64,000 nucleotides of DNA from Xanthomarina maritima (GCF_008084905.1 NZ_VSFC01000049.1:1-64000); one strand, 5' to 3'; shown: positions 43,634 through 52,906, counted from the stretch's first letter. A program made the numbers and translations. Notes: a model not told the origin generated them from the letters alone.

Positions 43634-44551
43634 ATGCAACCCTTTTTAAACCTCATTCGCTGGAAAAATTTATTGATGATTGCTTTGGTGCAATTTTTAA
43701 TTAAATATGCGCTTTTAGAACCTTTTGGAGTAACCATTACTTTAAATTTATTTGGTTTTTCGTTATTAGTTATTGCAACTGTTAGTCTTGCAGCAGCTGG
43801 TTATATTATTAACGACATCTACGATATTGAAACTGATACTATCAATAAACCAGATAGGGTTATTGTTGGAAAAACTATTTCGGAAAAAACAGCAAACACC
43901 TTTTTTATTAGCTTTAATGTAATTGGTGTTGCACTTGGTTTTTATCTATCGCATTTAGTTGGAAAAAGTGGCTTCTTTGCCTTATTTGTTATTATTTCAG
44001 CTTTACTTTATGTGTATGCTACTTATTTAAAACAAATACTTTTAATAGGTAACATAGTCGTTTCTCTTTTAGTTTCTTTAAGCATTATTATTGTTGGTTT
44101 GTTTGAATTACTCCCTGTAATGACAGCTCAAAATCAAGACACTCAAATAACTTTTTTCAAAATTATTTTAGACTATGCCATTTTTGCATTTGTTATAAAT
44201 TTTATTAGAGAAATTGTTAAAGACATTGAAGATATTGATGGTGACTATAAAGCTGGAATGAATACCTTACCAATAGCAATTGGTAGAGAAAGAGCTTCTA
44301 AAATAGTTTTTATATTATTGTTAATTCCTTTATTAGGCGTGGTTTATTACGTTGTAACAAACCTATATAAACAACTTTTTTTAGTTGGTTATTTTTTACT
44401 TTTTGTCATTGCTCCTTTAATTTATATTATGATAAAATCTTTTACTGCTGAAACAAAAAAAGAATTTCATATATTGAGTAGTCTACTTAAATTAGTAATG
44501 CTTTTTGGTATGCTTTCTTTATTGCTATATAAATACATTTTACTGGATTGA
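43634..44551 (+). CDS. UbiA-family prenyltransferase
   Basis: 305 aa with about nine membrane helices. Two Asp-rich motifs are at the cytoplasmic side: 'YIINDIYDIETDTINKPDR' (NDxxDxxxD) and 'DIEDIDGDYKAGMNTLPIAIGRERA'. These bind the prenyl diphosphate-Mg complex. Bacteroidota members are often named geranylgeranylglycerol-phosphate geranylgeranyltransferase or digeranylgeranylglyceryl phosphate synthase-like, but the substrate cannot be read from this sequence. The TGA stop overlaps the Maf start codon. Confidence 0.85.
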   Translation: MQPFLNLIRWKNLLMIALVQFLIKYALLEPFGVTITLNLFGFSLLVIATVSLAAAGYIINDIYDIETDTINKPDRVIVGKTISEKTANTFFISFNVIGVALGFYLSHLVGKSGFFALFVIISALLYVYATYLKQILLIGNIVVSLLVSLSIIIVGLFELLPVMTAQNQDTQITFFKIILDYAIFAFVINFIREIVKDIEDIDGDYKAGMNTLPIAIGRERASKIVFILLLIPLLGVVYYVVTNLYKQLFLVGYFLLFVIAPLIYIMIKSFTAETKKEFHILSSLLKLVMLFGMLSLLLYKYILLD

Positions 44552-45141
44552 TGTTAAACGAAAAAATAAAAAAATATCATATTATTTTAGCCTCAGGATC
44601 ACCAAGAAGGCAACAATTTTTTAAAGAATTAGGCCTCGAATTTGAAGTTAAATTAAAACCAGTTAAAGAAGAATTTCCTAATAGATTAAACCATTTCGAA
44701 ATTAGTGATTATTTAGCACAACTAAAAGCACTTCCTTTTAAAGATGAGTTAAAAGAAAACGACATTTTAATAACAAGTGATACGATTGTTTGGCACGATA
44801 ATAAAGCTCTTGGCAAACCAATAAATGAACAAGATGCTTTTAATATGTTAAAATCTTTAAGCAACTCAACTCATGATGTTATTACTTCTGTATGTTTTAC
44901 GACCAAAGCTCTTCAAAAAACAGTAAATGCTATAACAAAAGTAACCTTCAAAAATCTTGAAGACGAAGAAATACAATACTACATAAAAACATGCAAACCA
45001 TTTGATAAGGCAGGTTCTTATGGCATTCAAGAATGGATTGGACAAATTGGAATCACTAAAATAGAAGGCTCATATTTTAATGTTGTAGGCTTACCAACAC
45101 ATCTTGTTTATAACACATTAAATAGCTTAATTTCTTCTTAA
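44551..45141 (+). CDS. maf: Maf-family nucleotide pyrophosphatase
   Basis: 196 aa from ATG 44551 (a TTG three bases upstream would also be in frame). Family motifs: 'ILASGSPRRQQFFKELGLEFEV', 'ITSDTIVWHDNKALGKP', 'KSLSNSTHDVITSVCF' and 'FDKAGSYGIQEWIGQIGITKIEGSYFNVVGLP'. Maf proteins hydrolyse non-canonical or canonical dTTP/UTP-type nucleotides to monophosphates. Translationally coupled to the prenyltransferase. Confidence 0.93.
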   Translation: MLNEKIKKYHIILASGSPRRQQFFKELGLEFEVKLKPVKEEFPNRLNHFEISDYLAQLKALPFKDELKENDILITSDTIVWHDNKALGKPINEQDAFNMLKSLSNSTHDVITSVCFTTKALQKTVNAITKVTFKNLEDEEIQYYIKTCKPFDKAGSYGIQEWIGQIGITKIEGSYFNVVGLPTHLVYNTLNSLISS

Positions 45142-45168
45142 ATAAAGCCAAAGGCACTTCTTATATTA

Positions 45169-45176
45169 TATCTTTG
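45169..45176 (+). promoter_or_regulatory. -7 promoter element of the MscS-like gene
   Basis: TATCTTTG matches TAnnTTTG, 27 bases before the ATG at 45204. Confidence 0.5.
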
Positions 45177-45203
45177 TATTACTAATTATCTAATAAAATA
45201 ATC

Positions 45204-45734
45204 ATGTTTTTCGAAACGTATAAATCTGAATTAATAGCAAGTGTCTTGTTATTAATTATGCTTCTAATTATAAGAGCCATCTCCATTGCCTTAATAAGCA
45301 AACTAGGTAAAAAATCTGGTATAAATGATGCTCGTATTCATCTAATACATAGATATGCAACCGTAACTTTATTTTTGATTGGACTTTTAATTGAAACGTT
45401 TATTTTTGGTGCTCAATTAAAAGATTTAGCACTTCTTTTTTCATCTGTATTTGCAGTTATTGGTATTGCTTTATTTGCAATATGGTCTATTTTAAGCAAC
45501 ATTACTTCTGGAGTAATCATGTTTTTTTCGTTTCCATATAAAGTTGGAGATAAAATATTAATACATGATAAAGATTTTCCTATTGAAGGTATTATTGAAG
45601 ACATTAGAGCATTTCATTTACATTTAAGATTAGATAATGGAGACTTAGTTACTTACCCAAATAATTTAATGTTGCAAAAAGCAGTGACTCTTGTTGAAAA
45701 AGATGCTATAGACGAAGGTTCTGATGCTATATAA
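45204..45734 (+). CDS. Small MscS-family mechanosensitive channel
   Basis: 176 aa, close to a minimal MscS pore: three helices (~8-30, ~55-75, ~85-112), then the pore-lining/beta part 'FAIWSILSNITSGVIMFFSFPYKVGDKILIHDKDFPIEGIIEDIRAFHLHLRLDNGDLVTYPNNLMLQKAV'. The usual alpha/beta C-terminal cap of MscS is absent, as in other short Bacteroidota members. Protects against osmotic downshock by releasing solutes (family knowledge). Confidence 0.9.
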   Translation: MFFETYKSELIASVLLLIMLLIIRAISIALISKLGKKSGINDARIHLIHRYATVTLFLIGLLIETFIFGAQLKDLALLFSSVFAVIGIALFAIWSILSNITSGVIMFFSFPYKVGDKILIHDKDFPIEGIIEDIRAFHLHLRLDNGDLVTYPNNLMLQKAVTLVEKDAIDEGSDAI

Positions 45735-45769
45735 AAAATCCATATATTTATATTATTATAATATTATTT

Positions 45770-46837
45770 ATGGGAAAGAAAAGAACTAATAAATACAAAA
45801 AACATATAAAACTAACTCCAGGTTCTGTTGTCTATACTGGAGATAACCCAACTGAGAAACTTTTCATTAATACTTATGATTATAGTCCAGATTTTGTAAA
45901 GCAATTAGAACTTAAATCTGTAGAGGAAGCTTTTACTTTTAAGAACACAAAATCTAATTCTTGGATAAACATCAATGGTCTTAACCACATAAAAGATATT
46001 GAATGTATAGGTAAACATTACAATCTTCATCCATTAATTATTGCAGATATAGCGAACACGTCTCAGAGACCAAAAATTGACGTCTATGATGATTATATTT
46101 TTGTGGTTTTAAAAATGCTATACTATGATACCGAAGAAAATATTAAAATTGAACAGATAAGTTTGGTTTTAGGTAGCAATTATGTGTTATCATTTCAAGA
46201 AATTGAAGGCGATGTTTTTGATAATATTCGTGACAGACTTCAACTCGAAAATGGTAGAATAAGAAATCTTGGAGCAGATTATTTATTTTATGCCTTAATA
46301 GATGCTATTGTAGATCATTACTATATAGTTAGTGAAACAATGGGCAATAAAATTGAAGATTTAGAAGATCTTTTATTTGATGGCAATGTAAAAGAAGATT
46401 TAAGCCATCAGGTATTAAATCTAAAAAAAGAAGTCCTAAAAATCCGTCGTGCCATCTTTCCAATACGTGAAATTATTAGCCGAATTGAAAAAAATGAACA
46501 TGTATTAATAGATCATAAATCTATACAATACTTTAGAGATATTTATGATCATGTCATTCAGCTATCAGATACCATAGATATTTATAGAGAGATGGTTTGG
46601 AGTTTAATGGATATGTACATGACAACCATAAGTAATAAAATGAACGAAGTGATGAAAGTGCTTACTATTATGGCTACCATTTTTATCCCTTTAACATTTA
46701 TAGCAGGTATTTATGGTATGAATTTCGACTATATTCCTGAACTACATTATAAATACAGTTATTTTATTCTTTGGGTAGTTATGGTCGTTATTTTTCTTGG
46801 AATGATCTATTATTTTAAAAGAAAGAAATGGCTTTAA
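45770..46837 (+). CDS. corA: CorA-family magnesium/cobalt transporter
   Basis: 355 aa with a large cytoplasmic N-terminal domain and two C-terminal helices (~298-318, ~330-350). The selectivity motif 'YGMNF' lies between them ('FIPLTFIAGIYGMNFDYIPEL'), followed by a basic end 'FKRKKWL'. Conserved 'WININGLNHIKDIECIGKHYNLHPLIIADIANTSQRPKIDVYDDYIFVVLKML' in the first half. Pentameric inner-membrane channel for divalent cations. A hairpin at 46861-46884 follows. Confidence 0.94.
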   Translation: MGKKRTNKYKKHIKLTPGSVVYTGDNPTEKLFINTYDYSPDFVKQLELKSVEEAFTFKNTKSNSWININGLNHIKDIECIGKHYNLHPLIIADIANTSQRPKIDVYDDYIFVVLKMLYYDTEENIKIEQISLVLGSNYVLSFQEIEGDVFDNIRDRLQLENGRIRNLGADYLFYALIDAIVDHYYIVSETMGNKIEDLEDLLFDGNVKEDLSHQVLNLKKEVLKIRRAIFPIREIISRIEKNEHVLIDHKSIQYFRDIYDHVIQLSDTIDIYREMVWSLMDMYMTTISNKMNEVMKVLTIMATIFIPLTFIAGIYGMNFDYIPELHYKYSYFILWVVMVVIFLGMIYYFKRKKWL

Positions 46838-46860
46838 ACGTTTAAAGTTAAAGAAACATT

Positions 46861-46884
46861 AAAACCAGCTACCTTGCTGGTTTT
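46861..46884 (+). terminator. Terminator after corA
   Basis: AAAACCAGC and GCTGGTTTT enclose a short loop, followed by a T-rich run. The upstream alternative start of the next gene (46874) would lie inside this hairpin. Confidence 0.8.
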
Positions 46885-46918
46885 CTTTTTATATTTATTG
46901 CTTTATAAAAAACCAATT

Positions 46919-49441
46919 ATGCAAAGATTATTACTAGCTGTAATTATAACCTTAAATTCTAGCTTACATATTTTCTCTCAAGCTCCAATAAAACCAAGTG
47001 CTTCTGAAATTTACGAATCCATAAAAAAATTAAATTTTTTAGGTTCCGTTTTATATGTGGCAGCACATCCAGACGACGAGAATACACGACTAATTTCATA
47101 TATGTCTAATCAATTAAAAGCAAGAACAGCATATTTATCTTTAACACGTGGTGATGGTGGACAAAACCTAATTGGCCCGGAAATAAGAGAACTTCTTGGT
47201 GTAATTAGAACTCAAGAATTATTAACTGCTAGACAAATAGATGGTGGCGAACAACGTTTTACTCGTGCCAACGATTTTGGCTATTCCAAACATCCAGACG
47301 AAACTCTTGAAATATGGAATAAAGAAGAAGTATTAAGCGATGTGGTTTTGGCTATTCGTCAATTTCAACCAGACATTATTATTAACCGTTTTGACCATAG
47401 AAGTCCTGGAAGTACTCATGGACATCACACTAGTTCTGCCATGTTAAGTGTGGAGGCATTCGATATTTCTAATGATAAATCAAAATACGCAAAGCAATTA
47501 AATAACGCTAGCGTCTGGCAACCAAAACGTTTGTTTTTTAACACGTCTTGGTGGTTTTATGGTAGTCAGGAAAAATTTGACAATGCAGATAAAAGTAACT
47601 TATTAGAGTTTGATACTGGTGTTTTTTACCCTTCAAATGGACTTAGCAATACAGAAATTGCAGCATTAAGTAGATCTCAGCACAAATCTCAAGGTTTTGG
47701 AAATACTGGAACTCGAGGGCAACAAATGGAATATATTGAGCTAATAAAAGGAGACATGCCTAATGATGTATCCAATCTTTTCGAAGGTATTGACACCTCT
47801 TGGAATCGTGTTATTGGTGGCGAAGCTATTGGAGAAATTCTAAATCAAGTTGAACATAATTTCGACTTCAAAAATCCTTCTGGTTCAGTTTCTAAATTAT
47901 TAGAAGCATATAAGTTAATCCAAAATTTAGAAGATACACATTGGAGGACTTATAAAACTGAAGAAATAAAAAATATTATATATGCATGTGCTGGGCTTTA
48001 TCTAGAAGCAGCTTCAATAGTTAGTCAGGCAACTTCAGGAGAAACTGTTAAATTAAACATTGAAACGATAAACAGAAGTTCAATTCCTACAACTTTAGAA
48101 ACTATAGAATGCAATAATACTTTAATTTCTAAACAAATAAAACTTACTAAAAATATTGGATTTGAGTTCCATGAAGTATTAAATATAGATAGTAACCAAC
48201 AGCCAACAACACCTTATTGGTTGTCAGAAAAAGGCTCATTAGGTATGTATCATGTTTCAGATGAAAATTTAATTGGTGAGCCAGAAACACCAAGAGTATT
48301 CAATGTTACATTTTACTTAAATATTAAAAACACGCCTATTAATTATACTAAATCTATAATTTATAAAACTAACGATCCTGTTAAAGGTGAAGTTTATAAA
48401 CCTTTTGAAATTATTCCAGAGGCTTCAGTTAAAATATCTGAAAAAGTCATCATTTTCGAGAATAGCAATTCAAAAGATATTCCAGTGATAGTTAGAGCTG
48501 GAAAAGATAATCTTGAAGGAATTGTAAGTTTAAGATATCCTGAAGGATGGCAAGTATTTCCTGAAAAGCAAGATATAAACATAGTAAATAAAGGTGAAGA
48601 ACAAACTTTAATTTTTTCAGTAAAACCTCCAAATAATCAAAATGAAGGACTGTTGATTCCTGTAGCTAACATTCAAGGAAAAACCTATTCCAAAGAACTC
48701 ATAGAAATCGATTATGAACATATACCGTATCAAACAGTGTTATTACCAAGTGAAAGTAAAATTGTTCGTTTAGATATTCAGAAAAAAGGAGAGTTTATTG
48801 GGTATATTGAAGGAGCTGGAGATGTTGTTCCAGAAAGTTTAGAACAAATAGGATATCAAGTTTCACGAATCACACCTGATAACATTTCACCAGAAGCATT
48901 AAGCAAATTTGATGCAATAGTTGTTGGAATTAGAGCTTATAACACTTTAGAAACTTTAAAATTTAAACAGCAGATATTGTTTGATTATGTTTCAAATGGA
49001 GGAAATATGATAGTACAGTATAATACAAGTCACCAATTAAAAGTGGATGATTTAGCTCCTTATAAATTAGAACTATCAAGAGATCGTGTTACAGATGAGT
49101 ATGCTAAAGTTACATTTTTAGAGCCAAACCATCCAATTTTAAATTCGCCTAATAAAATCACATTACAAGATTTTGATGGTTGGACTCAAGAACGTGGTTT
49201 ATATTTTCCAGATTCTTGGGGAAAAGAATTTGATCCAATTTTATCTATGCATGACAAAGGGGAATCAGCTAAAAAAGGAAGTTTATTAGTCGCAAAATAT
49301 GGCAAAGGCTATTACATTTATACTGGATTAAGTTTCTTTAGAGAATTTCCAGAAGGTGTCGCTGGTGCTTATAGATTATTTGCAAATATGCTTTCCATTG
49401 GAAAAGAAAATACACCTACTAAAACGTCTTCAACCCATTAA
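46919..49441 (+). CDS. PIG-L-family deacetylase with C-terminal accessory domains
   Basis: 840 aa from ATG 46919, where a signal peptide begins ('MQRLLLAVIITLNSSLHIFSQ'). The N-terminal PIG-L/LmbE domain has 'VAAHPDDENTRLI' (Zn-binding HPDD) at ~45-57 and the second metal motif 'GSTHGHHTSSAM'. From ~480 come NEW3-like beta domains ('EGIVSLRYPEGWQVFP'), and a C-terminal domain resembles a class I glutamine amidotransferase-like fold ('FDAIVVGIRAYNTLETLKFKQQILFDYVSNGGNMIVQYNTS'). Periplasmic N-acetyl-sugar deacetylase is inferred; the substrate is unknown. Confidence 0.88.
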   Translation: MQRLLLAVIITLNSSLHIFSQAPIKPSASEIYESIKKLNFLGSVLYVAAHPDDENTRLISYMSNQLKARTAYLSLTRGDGGQNLIGPEIRELLGVIRTQELLTARQIDGGEQRFTRANDFGYSKHPDETLEIWNKEEVLSDVVLAIRQFQPDIIINRFDHRSPGSTHGHHTSSAMLSVEAFDISNDKSKYAKQLNNASVWQPKRLFFNTSWWFYGSQEKFDNADKSNLLEFDTGVFYPSNGLSNTEIAALSRSQHKSQGFGNTGTRGQQMEYIELIKGDMPNDVSNLFEGIDTSWNRVIGGEAIGEILNQVEHNFDFKNPSGSVSKLLEAYKLIQNLEDTHWRTYKTEEIKNIIYACAGLYLEAASIVSQATSGETVKLNIETINRSSIPTTLETIECNNTLISKQIKLTKNIGFEFHEVLNIDSNQQPTTPYWLSEKGSLGMYHVSDENLIGEPETPRVFNVTFYLNIKNTPINYTKSIIYKTNDPVKGEVYKPFEIIPEASVKISEKVIIFENSNSKDIPVIVRAGKDNLEGIVSLRYPEGWQVFPEKQDINIVNKGEEQTLIFSVKPPNNQNEGLLIPVANIQGKTYSKELIEIDYEHIPYQTVLLPSESKIVRLDIQKKGEFIGYIEGAGDVVPESLEQIGYQVSRITPDNISPEALSKFDAIVVGIRAYNTLETLKFKQQILFDYVSNGGNMIVQYNTSHQLKVDDLAPYKLELSRDRVTDEYAKVTFLEPNHPILNSPNKITLQDFDGWTQERGLYFPDSWGKEFDPILSMHDKGESAKKGSLLVAKYGKGYYIYTGLSFFREFPEGVAGAYRLFANMLSIGKENTPTKTSSTH

Positions 49442-49442
49442 T

Positions 49443-49553
49443 ATGTCTGAAAACAATCCACAAAAACAGCCTTGGCTTAAATTATATACCATAGTATTAT
49501 TAGCAAACTTTGTTTACATCGTTTTGTTTTATTTAATCATGAAATCTTTTTAA
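49443..49553 (+). CDS. 36-residue single-helix membrane protein
   Basis: 'MSENNPQKQPWLKLYTIVLL' followed by 'ANFVYIVLFYLIMKSF': a short hydrophilic N-terminus and one helix (~14-34). It starts 1 base after the PIG-L stop and ends 3 bases before the symporter ATG, so it fits a three-gene operon. Its position suggests a small accessory subunit of the symporter (inference). No database family is recognised by eye. Confidence 0.65.
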   Translation: MSENNPQKQPWLKLYTIVLLANFVYIVLFYLIMKSF

Positions 49554-49556
49554 GCT

Positions 49557-51236
49557 ATGCAAACACTAGATTGGATTGTTTTAATAGGAACGCTAGTAAC
49601 CATTGTTGGATATGGTACATGGAAAACAAGAGGAAGTAAAAACGTACAAGATTACGTTCGTGGTGGTAACGAATCGAAATGGTGGACCATAGGTTTATCT
49701 GTTATGGCAACACAAGCTAGTGCCATAACCTTTTTATCTACACCTGGACAAGCTTTTCATGATGGTATGGGCTTTGTGCAATTTTATTTTGGTGTTCCAA
49801 TTGCCATGATTATTATCTGCATGATTTTCATTCCATTATATCATCGATTAAAAGTGTACACTGCTTATGAGTTTCTTGAAAATCGTTTTGATTTAAAAAC
49901 AAGAAGCTTAACTGCTATATTGTTTTTAATACAACGTGGTTTAGCTGCTGGAATTACTATTTATGCTCCAGCGATTATACTTTCGGCAGTTTTAGGATGG
50001 AATCTGACATACTTAAATATTGCCATTGGAATTTTAGTTATTATTTATACAGTTTCTGGTGGCACAAAAGCTGTTAGCATGACTCAAAAACACCAGATGG
50101 CTGTAATTTTCACTGGAATGTTTATAGCATTCTTTTTAATAATTAGTTATCTACCAGCAGATATTACGTTTACAAAAGCTTTAGAAATTGCTGGTGCAAG
50201 TGGCAAAATGGATGTTTTAGATTTCTCGTTTAATCTAGAAAACAGATATACTGTTTGGAGTGGTTTAATTGGTGGTACTTTTTTAGCTCTCTCTTATTTT
50301 GGTACAGATCAAAGTCAGGTTCAAAGATACCTATCTGGGAAATCGGTTAAAGAAATGCAAATGGGACTTATTTTTAATGGTCTTTTAAAAGTACCAATGC
50401 AATTTTTCATTCTTCTAGTTGGTGTTATGGTATTTGTATTTTATCAATTTAACACCTCTCCAATTAACTTCAATCCAGCTGCAGAAAAAGTTGTATTGAA
50501 TTCGACTTACACAAATGATTATAAAGCAATTCAGGATAAACAAGCTATAATTTTTAATGAAAAACAAGACTTAATAAATGAATATGTTGCTACTGGAGAT
50601 GAAAATTATGCTGAAGCAATAGCATTAGCAAATAAAGCTGATAAGGAAAATAGAGAAGCAGCAAAATTACTAATAAATAAAGCTTCTGAAGAAACCCTTA
50701 TTTCTGTAGAAACAAACGATAAAGATTATGTATTTATTCATTTTATATTAAACAATTTACCTCGAGGATTAGTTGGATTACTATTAGCTGTTATTTTAAG
50801 TGCTGCCATGTCTAGTACTGCTAGCGAACTTAACGCATTGGCATCTACTACTGCTTTAGATTTATATAAACGTAATTATGCTAGAAAAGAAACAGAAGAA
50901 CATTATGTAAAGGCTACTAAATGGTTCACTTTAAGCTGGGGGATTTTAGCTATAATTATTGCATGTATTGCATATTTAGCTGATAATTTAATCCAATTGG
51001 TAAATATTATTGGGTCTATTTTTTATGGAAATGTTCTAGGTATATTCTTGCTTGCTTTTTTCTTTAAATATGTTCGTGGGAATGCTGTATTTTTTGCTGC
51101 TATTATTACGCAACTAATCGTTATTATTGGCTGGTGGTTTGATTGGATGCCATATTTATGGCTTAATTTATTTGGATGTATTCTAGTAATTCTAATTGCA
51201 TTTATGCTTCAAAAGTTGAATTCTAAATCTTCATGA
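49557..51236 (+). CDS. Sodium:solute symporter (SSS family)
   Basis: 559-aa protein with ~13 membrane helices. Conserved SSS regions: 'WWTIGLSVMATQASAITFLSTPGQAFHDGMGFVQFYFGVPI', 'YTAYEFLENRFD', 'GGTKAVSMTQKHQMAVIF', and 'LSYFGTDQSQVQRYLSGKSVKEMQ'. An insert of ~75 charged residues (~305-380, 'NPAAEKVVLNSTYTNDYKAI...ADKENREAAKLLINKASEET') separates two helices before 'LPRGLVGLLLAVILSAAMSSTASELNALAS'. Its substrate may be sugar-derived given the PIG-L neighbour, but this is inference. Confidence 0.93.
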   Translation: MQTLDWIVLIGTLVTIVGYGTWKTRGSKNVQDYVRGGNESKWWTIGLSVMATQASAITFLSTPGQAFHDGMGFVQFYFGVPIAMIIICMIFIPLYHRLKVYTAYEFLENRFDLKTRSLTAILFLIQRGLAAGITIYAPAIILSAVLGWNLTYLNIAIGILVIIYTVSGGTKAVSMTQKHQMAVIFTGMFIAFFLIISYLPADITFTKALEIAGASGKMDVLDFSFNLENRYTVWSGLIGGTFLALSYFGTDQSQVQRYLSGKSVKEMQMGLIFNGLLKVPMQFFILLVGVMVFVFYQFNTSPINFNPAAEKVVLNSTYTNDYKAIQDKQAIIFNEKQDLINEYVATGDENYAEAIALANKADKENREAAKLLINKASEETLISVETNDKDYVFIHFILNNLPRGLVGLLLAVILSAAMSSTASELNALASTTALDLYKRNYARKETEEHYVKATKWFTLSWGILAIIIACIAYLADNLIQLVNIIGSIFYGNVLGIFLLAFFFKYVRGNAVFFAAIITQLIVIIGWWFDWMPYLWLNLFGCILVILIAFMLQKLNSKSS

Positions 51237-51281
51237 ATTAGCTTTTAAAGTCATGTATTTTTAACAAAAAGAATTTTTTAC

Positions 51282-51312
51282 TTGTCTATATGTAAAGTAT
51301 TCTTTACTTTTG
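51282..51312 (+). promoter_or_regulatory. Promoter of the membrane protein-XRE pair
   Basis: TTG (51282-51284), a 20-base spacer and TACTTTTG (51305-51312) fit TTG-N19-TAnnTTTG within one base. The ATG at 51340 is 27 bases downstream. Confidence 0.7.
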
Positions 51313-51339
51313 ATTTATCAATATATAAATCTAAGAGTT

Positions 51340-51813
51340 ATGAAGACACCTTATTTATTACCATACAAGTATAAGCCTATAGGATGGCTGCTCTTTGTTT
51401 TAGGGATTATTTTTGGAATCTTCCTTATTACTAAAGATTATGACATTGATTTTCTTAATGTTCATGTGCTTTCTATTTTTAATGAAAGTCTTCTAGGTAA
51501 AAATCCTTTAAATTTTTTTCAAATTATAGACAATGATATATCAGATGAAATAGCCTCAATAGCAATAATATTAGGAGGGTTAATTTTAGGCTTTTCAAAA
51601 GAAAAAATTGAAGATGAGTATGTTTATAAGCTTAGAAAAGACTCGCTTGTTTGGGCTATAATATTTAATTATATCGTCTTACTAATAGCTATTATTTTTG
51701 TTTATGATTTGACCTTCTTTCATGTATTAGTATTTAACATGTTTACGCCACTCTTCTTTTATATAATTCGTTTTAATTTCTTAAAACTTAAATCTAACAG
51801 CCATGACGAATAA
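51340..51813 (+). CDS. Small polytopic membrane protein next to an XRE regulator
   Basis: 157 aa from ATG 51340 ('MKTPYLLPYKYKPIGWLLFVLGIIFGIFL'); an upstream TTG at 51310 lies inside the promoter. Four hydrophobic segments: ~13-30, ~75-90, ~107-125, ~130-146. It overlaps the downstream XRE gene by 11 bases, a common arrangement of 'membrane protein plus YozG-like regulator'. Its function is unknown; the pair may act as a membrane sensor and repressor, but nothing proves it. Confidence 0.7.
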   Translation: MKTPYLLPYKYKPIGWLLFVLGIIFGIFLITKDYDIDFLNVHVLSIFNESLLGKNPLNFFQIIDNDISDEIASIAIILGGLILGFSKEKIEDEYVYKLRKDSLVWAIIFNYIVLLIAIIFVYDLTFFHVLVFNMFTPLFFYIIRFNFLKLKSNSHDE

Positions 51814-52003
51814 TTTAAAGGTAGAGCGTGCCATTCATAATATGACTCAAGCAGATTTAGCATTAAAAATTGGAGTGAGTAGGCAATCTATTAACGCTAT
51901 GGAAAAAAACAAATATGTTCCTTCAACAGTTTTAGCATTAAAAGTTGCCAAACTATTTAATAAACCTGTTGAAGATATTTTCTTTCTTGAAGAAACCGAT
52001 TAA
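51803..52003 (+). CDS. XRE-family helix-turn-helix regulator (YozG-like)
   Basis: 66 aa and almost entirely a helix-turn-helix: 'AIHNMTQADLALKIGVSRQSINAMEKNKYVPSTVLALKVAKLFNKPVEDIFFLEE'. The recognition helix is 'SRQSINAMEKN'. This size class is typical of YozG-like regulators that act as dimers near membrane-protein genes. A terminator follows 2 bases after the stop codon. Confidence 0.9.
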   Translation: MTNNLKVERAIHNMTQADLALKIGVSRQSINAMEKNKYVPSTVLALKVAKLFNKPVEDIFFLEETD

Positions 52004-52005
52004 AT

Positions 52006-52039
52006 AAAAAAGCCTCTCAACTGATTTGAGAGGCTTTTT
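52006..52039. terminator. Bidirectional terminator between the XRE gene and the DUF2911 gene
   Basis: AAAAAAGCCTCTCAA and TTTGAGAGGCTTTTT arms around CTGA, with A and T runs on both sides. Serves two convergent units. Confidence 0.87.
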
Positions 52040-52060
52040 AAAATTAAAATTTTCTAATTA

Positions 52061-52906
52061 TTAATTAGACCATTCTTTTATTGAATCCATATTCATTTTT
52101 ACATAATCTTCATTACCTGCTTCTTTTGCTGCAGCTAAAGATTTTTCTGCTATTGCAATAGCTCCTTTAGTATCTCCAGTTTTAGCATATATTAAAGACT
52201 GTTGTCTTAATTGCCAGAAAGCTGGTTTTTCAGACATGCTTATTGCTTTATCAATCCATTCTTTAGCTTGTTTGATATCTTTTCCTTCTTGAAAATAGTA
52301 TACTGCAGCAGCGTAATAATCATTAGCTTTTGGAGTTCCATTTAAAGCTTCATTTATAGATGCTAGAACAATTTCATCTGTAGGAACAGAAAAAGGAACT
52401 GCTACATAAGTTTTTTCCCAAATAATCTCTAAAGCAGCACTTGTATTGGTAATCTGGTTTATATCAATTGTAAATGTTTCAACGTTAAAAGGTATTTCAT
52501 GTACATCTGCATTGACTATAGCAGCAATGTTTTTATCTGACCACTCTTCAGGTAATCCCCAATTTTCAGTTTCTGAGTAAAATATTATTTCCCATACTTC
52601 TTTTCCAGGAATAGCATAAATAGCATAAGATCCAGCTTTTACTAATTGGTCTAAAATAGTTACATTATCACTAAAAGTAACAATGGTGTTTTTATTTGCA
52701 CCTGTTCTCCATTTTTTACCAAAAGGCACTAAATCTCCAAATATTGTACGTCCTTTAACTCCTGGTCTAGAATACTCTAAAGTGACATCTGTTAAACCAA
52801 CCTTTTGTTCTACTTTACTAAGAGGACTTGGTTGTGGTGTTACAACTTGTGCATTCAAATTGAATGACAAAGCAACTACTGCAATACATAGTAATATTTT
52901 TTTCAT
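52061..52906 (-). CDS. DUF2911 family secreted protein
   Basis: 281 aa with a signal peptide ('MKKILLCIAVVALSFNLNAQ'). The DUF2911 core is at ~30-170: 'VEQKVGLTDVTLEYSRPGVKGRTIFGDLVPFGKKWRTGANKNTIVTFSDNVTI' and 'AGSYAIYAIPGKEVWEIIFYSETENWG'. A C-terminal ~100-residue part contains TPR-like helices ('YYAAAVYYFQEGKDIKQAKEWIDKAISMSEKPAFWQLRQQSLIYAKTGDTKGAIAIAEKSL'). A common periplasmic family in Bacteroidota with no established reaction. Confidence 0.9.
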   Translation of the reverse strand: MKKILLCIAVVALSFNLNAQVVTPQPSPLSKVEQKVGLTDVTLEYSRPGVKGRTIFGDLVPFGKKWRTGANKNTIVTFSDNVTILDQLVKAGSYAIYAIPGKEVWEIIFYSETENWGLPEEWSDKNIAAIVNADVHEIPFNVETFTIDINQITNTSAALEIIWEKTYVAVPFSVPTDEIVLASINEALNGTPKANDYYAAAVYYFQEGKDIKQAKEWIDKAISMSEKPAFWQLRQQSLIYAKTGDTKGAIAIAEKSLAAAKEAGNEDYVKMNMDSIKEWSN

